A stretch of DNA of 5,100 bases from an uncultured Mycoplasmatota bacterium. GTDB lineage: Bacteria; Bacillota_I; Bacilli_A; RF39; UBA660. The first letter of the stretch is position 1. Every line of letters begins with the position of its first letter. Positions 1 to 4,499 of the stretch are shown piece by piece. The notes beneath the pieces are model-generated. The model was not told where the DNA came from, searched no databases, and saw only the letters and a list, made by a program, of their open reading frames with translations. The position numbers were made by a program, and so were the translations under genes. Location of the stretch: assembly GCA_946613765.1 (NCBI GenBank), contig CAMOFW010000058.1, forward strand, positions 1 through 5,100, in the 5' to 3' direction.

Positions 1-51
1 AGAGGACTGAAAATCCTTGTGTCACTGGTTCAATTCCCGTTGGAGCCACCA
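1..51 (+). tRNA. tRNA-Phe(GAA), 3' part; 5' end lies outside the window
   Basis: The window opens at about tRNA position 26. The anticodon stem is 2-6 paired with 14-18, enclosing the 7-base loop CTGAAAA (7-13), with anticodon GAA at 9-11, which reads Phe codons. A 5-base variable loop (19-23) follows. The T arm is 24-28/36-40 around TTCAATT (29-35), and the acceptor 3' strand is 41-47. A48 is the discriminator base and CCA (49-51) is encoded. One T-stem pair is a T26/C38 mismatch, while the other four pairs are intact. The D arm and 5' acceptor strand are outside the window. Only 11 bases separate it from the next tRNA, so the two are probably co-transcribed. Confidence 0.93.
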
Positions 52-62
52 TTTTTAATGTT

Positions 63-368
63 GGAGGGATAGCGAAGTGGTCAAACGCGGCAGACTGTAG
101 TCCTAATAACGACTCGTTATTAAATTGCACCTTTATATAGTGATATATAAAGTGGACGCTGCTAATTCGGGGAAGACTAAAGCATTTATGTATGTTAATC
201 CCGAGCTAAGATACTTTGATATCTGAGTGTAGAGACTTTACACAGCGTATCTCAATAGAGATAAAGAGAAAGTCCAGACTACAAATACATATTTGTAGCA
301 GTGAAAACTGTAGTAGTAGGAAATCTGTTCCTTCGGGTTCCATGGTTCAAATCCATGTCCCTCCACCA
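63..368 (+). tRNA. tRNA-Tyr(GTA), interrupted in the anticodon loop by a group I intron
   Basis: The exons are 63-98 and 321-368. Once joined, acceptor strand 63-69 pairs perfectly with 358-364. The anticodon stem 90-94 pairs with 324-328 (one G-T pair). The 7-base loop reads CTGT (95-98) plus AAA (321-323), giving anticodon GTA for tyrosine. A long variable arm (about 329-340, containing CCTTCGGG) is the class II feature expected of bacterial tRNA-Tyr. The T arm is a perfect 5-bp stem, 341-345/353-357, around TTCAAAT. A365 is the discriminator base and CCA (366-368) is encoded. Without removal of 99-320 no cloverleaf is possible, so the gene depends on splicing. As the anticodon starts with G and reads GUN, the mature tRNA is an expected substrate for queuosine modification at G34. 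The tRNA is co-oriented with tRNA-Phe just upstream and followed by a terminator. Confidence 0.95.
99..320 (+). ncRNA. Group I self-splicing intron in tRNA-Tyr, IC3-like, 222 nt, no ORF
   Basis: Helices are assigned by eye. P1 is exon TGT (96-98) with guide GCA (127-129), giving the U98-G127 wobble at the 5' splice site. P2 is 131-139/144-152, 9 perfect pairs capped by GTGA. P3 is 156-161/243-248. P4 is 166-171/200-205. P5 is probably 181-185/192-196. P6 is about 206-207/226-227, with P6a 209-213/220-224. P7 is 232 and 234-238 paired with 270-275, leaving A233 bulged, so G234-C274 would be the guanosine-binding pair. P8 is 248-253/258-263. P9 is 279-286/291-298, 8 perfect pairs. A last hairpin, 299-302/307-310, is capped by GAAA. 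The intron ends in G (320), as the class requires. The R-like AGAGACTT and S-like AAGTCC elements and the guide-to-P2 order resemble, from memory, the Anabaena tRNA-Leu intron. An extra 8-bp hairpin (104-111/115-122) fills the P1 loop. There is no room for a homing endonuclease. Confidence 0.93.
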
Positions 369-379
369 CTTAGATAATT

Positions 380-411
380 ACTCAACGAAAGTTGAGTTTT
401 TTTATTTTTTT
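380..411 (+). terminator. Intrinsic terminator of the tRNA-Phe/tRNA-Tyr unit
   Basis: ACTCAAC (380-386) pairs perfectly with GTTGAGT (391-397) around a GAAA loop. T-rich runs at 397-403 and 405-411 follow. It lies 11 bases after the encoded CCA of tRNA-Tyr, so it ends the tRNA transcript. Confidence 0.9.
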
Positions 412-419
412 CATATACT
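392..419 (+). promoter_or_regulatory. Candidate promoter for the small membrane protein, inside the terminator
   Basis: TATACT (414-419) is a good -10 element. TTGAGT (392-397), which is also the 3' arm of the terminator hairpin, lies 16 bases upstream as a four-of-six match to TTGACA. The predicted transcription start falls at about 425-426, essentially on the ATG of the next gene. This is an inference from motif and spacing only. Confidence 0.5.
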
Positions 420-424
420 TAACT

Positions 425-802
425 ATGAATGATATCGAAGGAAGACTTAAAGAAATAAAGATTGAAGATTATATATGGATAATATACATAGGTATAATTA
501 TATTAAGTTATTATTCTAATTACCTTGAAGAAAAATACTTTACTAATAATGATATAAATAGTAAGAATAAATATAGATCAATAATTATCATTATATTTTC
601 GATATTATTACTTGTTTATCTATACTTTTTAAAAGATTCATATGACTCACTTAAATCATTAAATGATAATAGTGATAATAAAACAATAATACTTACATAC
701 TTATCTTTTATAGCATCACTTTTAATAGTAATTGCAGGTATAATATATCTTTATATAGCAATAAATGATGAAAATATTAATATTGAACTAGCTTTTAACT
801 AA
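425..802 (+). CDS. Small membrane protein with three predicted helices, unknown function
   Basis: I do not recognise this 125-aa protein. It has three hydrophobic segments, at about residues 16-31, 52-69 and 87-112. They are separated by polar stretches: a basic and Asn-rich linker at about 40-51, and a Ser/Asp/Asn-rich loop at about 71-86. It ends in a short acidic tail closing with ELAFN. No catalytic or binding motif is visible. The reading frame opens further upstream with a TTG at 392, but that codon lies inside the terminator hairpin, so ATG 425 is the sensible start. There is no Shine-Dalgarno sequence before ATG 425, and a candidate -10 element ends six bases upstream, so the mRNA may be leaderless. 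The gene stands alone: a terminator precedes it, and the next gene has its own promoter. Codon use is AT-rich like that of its neighbours, which supports a real gene. Confidence 0.75.
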   Translation: MNDIEGRLKEIKIEDYIWIIYIGIIILSYYSNYLEEKYFTNNDINSKNKYRSIIIIIFSILLLVYLYFLKDSYDSLKSLNDNSDNKTIILTYLSFIASLLIVIAGIIYLYIAINDENINIELAFN

Positions 803-849
803 AACTTTACACTTTTTAACAATATTTTTAATCTTTTTTTAATATATTA

Positions 850-858
850 TGTTATACT
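850..858 (+). promoter_or_regulatory. Extended -10 promoter of the HPt-receiver gene
   Basis: TGTTATACT has the TG of an extended -10 (850-851), one base, then TATACT (853-858). No clear -35 is visible at the right distance, but extended -10 promoters need it less. The predicted start at about 865 would leave a leader of some 17 bases carrying the ribosome binding site. Confidence 0.55.
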
Positions 859-867
859 TAAGATAGT

Positions 868-877
868 AAAGGATGGT
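868..877 (+). promoter_or_regulatory. Ribosome binding site that fixes the HPt-receiver start at 882
   Basis: AAAGGATGGT lies four bases before ATG 882. The upstream in-frame ATG at 873 is inside this element and has no site of its own. The same arrangement, AGGTGGT plus four bases, precedes murG, which supports the choice. Confidence 0.7.
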
Positions 878-881
878 TCTT

Positions 882-1658
882 ATGTTAGATTTAAATTACT
901 TAAAACAAAATAATGTAGACACAGATGCTGCCATTGAACTATTTGGTGATGTATCAATTTATAACGAAACATGCCAAGATTTTCTTGATGGCATTGATGA
1001 AAAGTTAAATGAATTAAAAAAATATAAAGAATTAGGGGATATGCCTAATTATGCTATATATGCTCACTCAATTAAAAGTGATGCTAGATATTTAGGATTT
1101 ACTGAAATAGCAAAAGTTGCTCTAGATCATGAAATGGCTGGTAAGGGTAACGATGAAAAGTTTGTTATGAAAGAATATGACAACTTAGTTAATGCTACTA
1201 ACCAAATGATAACAATTGTTAAAACTTACCTAGGACAAGAAGTTAAAACTGGAGTAACACCACAAGCCTCAACTACTGAAAGACAAGATGTAATTTTAAT
1301 CGCTGATGACTCTAAGTTAGTAACTAATTTTATTACTAAATCACTAGAGGGACTATATAAAACTATTATTGCTTATGATGGTACTGAAGTAATCGAAGTA
1401 GTTAATAATTATCCAAATTATAATATTATAGGTATGTTCTTAGATTTAAATATGCCAAAGATGGGTGGATTTGAAGTATTACAATATTTTAAAGAACATG
1501 ATTTATTTAATAAAATACCAGTATCAATTATTACTGGTGAAGATTCAAAAGAAATGATTAATAAAGCATTTACTTATCCAATATGTGATATGCTTGTTAA
1601 ACCATTTAATGCAAAAGATGTAATAACTGTTGCTAATAAAACTGTAAACTTTAAATAG
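882..1658 (+). CDS. HPt domain-response regulator receiver protein (phosphorelay)
   Basis: This 258-aa protein has two signalling domains and no output domain. Residues about 10-118 form an HPt four-helix domain with the motif AHSIKSDARYLG, in which His62 is the predicted phospho-acceptor. A Thr/Ser/Gln linker (about 122-134) leads to a receiver domain (about 136-256). The receiver has a complete active site: acidic pair Asp142-Asp143, phospho-acceptor Asp188 in FLDLNMPKMGG, Thr218 in IITGED, and Lys240 followed by Pro. Both domains therefore look competent to carry phosphate. It would act in the cytoplasm, passing phosphoryl groups between a histidine kinase and another receiver, or signalling by protein contact. 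No kinase, DNA-binding or cyclase domain is present here or next door, so partner and output are unknown. The gene is monocistronic, with its own promoter and terminator. An alternative start at 873 would add three residues. Confidence 0.9.
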   Translation: MLDLNYLKQNNVDTDAAIELFGDVSIYNETCQDFLDGIDEKLNELKKYKELGDMPNYAIYAHSIKSDARYLGFTEIAKVALDHEMAGKGNDEKFVMKEYDNLVNATNQMITIVKTYLGQEVKTGVTPQASTTERQDVILIADDSKLVTNFITKSLEGLYKTIIAYDGTEVIEVVNNYPNYNIIGMFLDLNMPKMGGFEVLQYFKEHDLFNKIPVSIITGEDSKEMINKAFTYPICDMLVKPFNAKDVITVANKTVNFK

Positions 1659-1660
1659 TA

Positions 1661-1687
1661 AAAAGAGCAAATATTGCTCTTTTTTTT
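1661..1687 (+). terminator. Intrinsic terminator after the HPt-receiver gene
   Basis: AGAGCAA (1664-1670) pairs with TTGCTCT (1674-1680) around ATA. Three more A-T pairs extend the stem into a run of seven T (1681-1687). It begins two bases after the stop codon and separates this gene from the cell-wall operon. Confidence 0.88.
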
Positions 1688-1708
1688 CTATTTCAAATAA
1701 AAGTATAG

Positions 1709-1714
1709 TATAAT
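1709..1714 (+). promoter_or_regulatory. -10 element of the murG-murB-divIB-queH operon
   Basis: This is a perfect TATAAT, 17 bases before the murG ATG 1732. The region upstream is T-rich from the previous terminator, and I see no convincing -35. A start at about 1720-1721 would give a leader of only about 11 bases, consisting almost entirely of the ribosome binding site. Confidence 0.6.
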
Positions 1715-1720
1715 TGTATT

Positions 1721-1727
1721 AGGTGGT
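1721..1727 (+). promoter_or_regulatory. Ribosome binding site of murG, fixing the start at 1732
   Basis: AGGTGGT lies four bases before ATG 1732. The GTG at 1723, which would add three residues, is inside this element, so 1732 is preferred. That start also places the glycine-rich loop right at the N-terminus, as is usual in MurG. Confidence 0.75.
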
Positions 1728-1731
1728 ATAT

Positions 1732-2799
1732 ATGAAAATACTAGTAGCAGCTGGTGGTACAGGTGGACACATTTACCCAGCACTTGCACTAATTGATAAA
1801 TTTAAAGCTCATGATAAAAATACCCAAGTAATATATGTTGGAACTAAAAATAGAATGGAAAAAGATATTGTACCTAAATTAGGTATAGATTTTAGATCTA
1901 TTGAAATATATGGTTTAACTAAAAATATCATTAATGATATTAAAGATGTATATTTAATCATTAAAGATATTAAAGAAATGAAAAAACTAATGAAAGAATA
2001 TAAACCTGATGTAGTTTTAGCAATAGGTGGATATGTTACATACCCAGTTATTAAAGCAGCTCATAAATTAAATATTCCTATATTTATGCATGAACAAAAT
2101 GCTATTCCAGGTAAAGTTAATAAAATAACTGAAAAGAAAGCATCTTTAATAGGTGTATCATTTGAAGAATCTAAAAAATACTTTAAAAATAAAAATGTAT
2201 TCTATAGTGGTAATCCAGTAGCAGAACGTGCCCTAACTATACCTAAAGTAACTAAATCATCTATAGGTTTTGATGATGATAAGAAATTAATTACTATAGT
2301 AGCAGGTTCCCTAGGTTCATCATCACTAAATGCTAAAATACAAGAATTTTTAAATCAAAATAAAGATTATCAAATATTATATATAACTGGTGCATATGTA
2401 TATGATCAAATAAAAGATAATAAATATCCAGATAATGTTAAAGTAGTACCATACTTTGATAATTTACCAGGAATATTAAAATCAACAGATGTGCTAATTA
2501 CAAGAGCAGGAGCATCAACTATAGCAGAAGTAGAAGCCTTAGGTATACCTAGTATATTTGTACCAAGTCCATATGTTGCTAATAATCATCAATATTATAA
2601 TGCTAAAAATATAAAAGATTTAAATGCGGGTGAAATGATTGAAGAAGCAGAATTTACTACAGAACTTTTAAATGAAAAAGTAGATAAACTATTAAGTAAT
2701 CCAAAATCATATGTAGATAACTTAGTTAAATTAGCAGTATTAAATTCTAGTGAGTTAATATATCAAAAAATTAAGGAGATGCTTGATAATGTTAAATAA
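1732..2799 (+). CDS. murG: UDP-N-acetylglucosamine transferase MurG (lipid II synthase)
   Basis: The 355-aa length is normal for MurG. The enzyme adds GlcNAc from UDP-GlcNAc to lipid I at the inner face of the membrane, making lipid II, the last cytoplasmic step of peptidoglycan synthesis. It is a GT-B fold, family GT28 protein. The N-terminal loop GGTGGHIYP (8-16) contains His13. Other family marks are GGYVTYP (99-105), HEQNAIPGKVNK (120-131), GNPV (160-163), the GSLGS loop (192-196, where Escherichia coli has GSQGA), and the nucleotide-sugar site TRAGASTIAEVEALGIPSIF (257-276). The last is followed by NNHQYYNAK (284-292), a Gram-positive-style variant of the usual QxxNA region. The gene leads the operon behind its own promoter and overlaps murB by 11 bases. 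In Bacillus murG follows murD and spoVE/ftsW; those are absent here, as the upstream neighbour is a signalling gene. Confidence 0.97.
   Translation: MKILVAAGGTGGHIYPALALIDKFKAHDKNTQVIYVGTKNRMEKDIVPKLGIDFRSIEIYGLTKNIINDIKDVYLIIKDIKEMKKLMKEYKPDVVLAIGGYVTYPVIKAAHKLNIPIFMHEQNAIPGKVNKITEKKASLIGVSFEESKKYFKNKNVFYSGNPVAERALTIPKVTKSSIGFDDDKKLITIVAGSLGSSSLNAKIQEFLNQNKDYQILYITGAYVYDQIKDNKYPDNVKVVPYFDNLPGILKSTDVLITRAGASTIAEVEALGIPSIFVPSPYVANNHQYYNAKNIKDLNAGEMIEEAEFTTELLNEKVDKLLSNPKSYVDNLVKLAVLNSSELIYQKIKEMLDNVK
2773..2780 (+). promoter_or_regulatory. Ribosome binding site of murB, inside the end of murG
   Basis: AAGGAGAT is close to the ideal Shine-Dalgarno sequence and lies eight bases before ATG 2789. 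It favours that start over the in-frame TTG at 2783, which would be only two bases from it. Confidence 0.75.
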
Positions 2800-3670
2800 T
2801 ATATGTGAAGTATTAGAATCAGTTGATTTAACTAGTTATAATACTTATAGAATTAAAACTAGTGCTAAATACTTAGCACTACCTAAATCAAAAGAAGAAA
2901 TAATCAATTTAGTTAAATATTTAAAAGAAAATAATATTAAATACTTTTTATTAGGTAATGGATCTAATGTAATACTTCCAGATACAGAGTTTGATGGAGT
3001 AATTATATCATTTAAAAAGTTTAATAACTTTAATTTAAATGGTGAAATATTAACAGCAGAATCTGGAGCAATGCTTCCAGTATTATCTAATGAAATAATT
3101 AATAATGGTCTTAAAGGTTTAGAATGGGCTAGTGGTATTCCAGGAACTATAGGTGCTTCAGTCAGAGGTAATGCTGGTGCTTATTTACATGAAATAATGG
3201 AACGTGTTGTATCTATTGAAGTATTAGATGAAAACTTAAATATTAAAAAACTAAATAAAGAAGATATTACTTATGGTTATAGAGAAACATCTCTAAAGGA
3301 TGGTAATTATATAATTCTTACTGTTACTTTAAAACTAGAACCAGGAAACTATGAAGAATCAAAAGCTCTAGTTAAAGATAGATTAGAAAGAAGAATGGCT
3401 TCTCAACCACTTGAATATCCATCTGCTGGTTCTGTCTTTAGAAATCCATCTAAAGAATTACCATCAGGAAAAATAATCGAAGACTTAGGCCTTAAAGGTA
3501 AAGTTATTGGTGGAGCACAAATATCTGATAAACATGCTAACTTTATAGTTAATAAAGATAATGCTAAATCTAGCGATGTAAAAGCACTAATTGATATAAT
3601 TAAAAAAGAAGTAAAAGAAAAATATGATATTGATTTAATATGTGAACAAGAAATAATAGATTGGGATTAA
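2789..3670 (+). CDS. murB: UDP-N-acetylenolpyruvoylglucosamine reductase MurB
   Basis: This 293-aa flavoenzyme uses FAD and NADPH to reduce enolpyruvyl-UDP-GlcNAc to UDP-MurNAc, the second committed step of peptidoglycan precursor synthesis, in the cytoplasm. The FAD-binding region has LGNGSNVIL (55-63) and GIPGTIGASVRGNAGAY (116-132). The substrate domain has YGYRETS (162-168, Arg165), PSAGSVFRNP (211-220, with catalytic Ser215 as proton donor) and IIEDLGLKGKVIGGAQIS (229-246). HANFIVN (249-255) and Glu286 in ICEQEII complete the Arg/Ser/Glu set known from the family. Its length and lack of the extra Tyr loop fit the shorter type II enzymes of Gram-positive bacteria. It overlaps murG by 11 bases with a strong binding site inside murG, and divIB starts one base after its stop, so translation is probably coupled on both sides. 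Confidence 0.97.
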   Translation: MLNNICEVLESVDLTSYNTYRIKTSAKYLALPKSKEEIINLVKYLKENNIKYFLLGNGSNVILPDTEFDGVIISFKKFNNFNLNGEILTAESGAMLPVLSNEIINNGLKGLEWASGIPGTIGASVRGNAGAYLHEIMERVVSIEVLDENLNIKKLNKEDITYGYRETSLKDGNYIILTVTLKLEPGNYEESKALVKDRLERRMASQPLEYPSAGSVFRNPSKELPSGKIIEDLGLKGKVIGGAQISDKHANFIVNKDNAKSSDVKALIDIIKKEVKEKYDIDLICEQEIIDWD

Positions 3671-3671
3671 T

Positions 3672-4499
3672 ATGAGAGAAGAAAGAATGAGAAAGAGGAA
3701 AAGAAAATTAAATAAAAAGAGATTTGCAATTCTTCTTGCAATTCTTTTTGTCATTGTCTCAATTATTATTTACATATTTAATGTAAGAGTAACTAATATT
3801 AAAATAATAGGTACTAATAGAATTACTGATAATGAAATAATTGAAATAACTAATCTTAAAGATTATCCTAAACTATTTAAATATCCTATATTTAAAATAG
3901 CTAATGATGTTAAAAAAATAGATCTAGTAGATAAAGTTAAAGTATCTAAAAATGTCTATGGTAGAGTTACTATTAATGTTAGTGAAGCTAAGATATTATT
4001 TTATAATAAAACAACTGATAAAGTAGTATTATCAAACTTTAAAGAAGTTGAATATAAACCAACATATTTAGGTATACCAACATTAATTAATTATGTACCT
4101 ACTAATATTTATGAAGATTTAATTAAAGGATTATCTTTAATAGATGAAGATATTATAGCAATGATTAGTGAAATAGAGTATTCACCATCTAAAACTGCTA
4201 ATGGTGAAACTATAGATGACTATCGTTTCCTTCTTCGTATGAATGATTCAAATACAGTATATATGAATACAGTTAATATAAAAAAATTAAATAAGTATTT
4301 AGAAATAACTGCAACAATTTTAAATACAAATGAAGAAACTAGTGGTATACTATATCTTGACTCTTCCATCGGAGATAGCTTCTCGTTTGAATCATATGCT
4401 TCAATTGCAAGAGAGCAAGAAAGACAAAAAGCAGAACAAGAGAAAGCACAAAAAGAAAAAGAAGAGCAAGAGAAAAGAGATGCTCAACATGAAAATTAA
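3672..4499 (+). CDS. divIB: Cell division protein DivIB/FtsQ
   Basis: The 275-aa bitopic membrane protein begins with a very basic cytoplasmic tail (1-17, mostly Arg and Lys). It then has one membrane helix (about 18-36) and a POTRA domain (about 38-105, beginning RVTNIKIIGTNRITDNEI). A beta-rich extracytoplasmic domain runs to about 235. The family joins FtsL/DivIC and the septal peptidoglycan synthase in the divisome. The assignment rests on architecture, the POTRA signature and position after murB, as in Bacillus; the beta domain is poorly conserved and I cannot match it residue by residue. The end (about 246-275) is a highly charged Glu/Lys/Gln stretch, probably a helix or disordered tail. 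The start at 3672 is one base after the murB stop and has no clear binding site, which suggests coupling. ATG 3687 is an alternative five residues in, still before the membrane helix. Confidence 0.9.
   Translation: MREERMRKRKRKLNKKRFAILLAILFVIVSIIIYIFNVRVTNIKIIGTNRITDNEIIEITNLKDYPKLFKYPIFKIANDVKKIDLVDKVKVSKNVYGRVTINVSEAKILFYNKTTDKVVLSNFKEVEYKPTYLGIPTLINYVPTNIYEDLIKGLSLIDEDIIAMISEIEYSPSKTANGETIDDYRFLLRMNDSNTVYMNTVNIKKLNKYLEITATILNTNEETSGILYLDSSIGDSFSFESYASIAREQERQKAEQEKAQKEKEEQEKRDAQHEN

Noticed and set aside
104..122. Hairpin TAATAACG/CGTTATTA as a transcription terminator or operator
   Set aside because: It is AT-rich, has no T run after it, and lies inside the intron where termination would destroy the tRNA.
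99..320. Archaeal-type or protein-spliced tRNA intron, or an inserted mobile element
   Set aside because: There is no bulge-helix-bulge at the exon junctions, and no terminal repeats or ORF. The P3-P8 group I core and terminal G explain the segment.
392..424. TTG start that would add 11 residues to the small membrane protein
   Set aside because: The codon lies in the 3' arm of the terminator hairpin and the added residues are encoded by its T run; no binding site precedes it.
882..1658. DNA-binding response regulator
   Set aside because: The receiver domain reaches the C-terminus, leaving no room for an output domain.
4330..4488. N-terminal extension of QueH by 53 residues rich in Lys
   Set aside because: This is the divIB coding region read in another frame. 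The added residues match nothing in QueH, and the family starts shortly before the CC motif.
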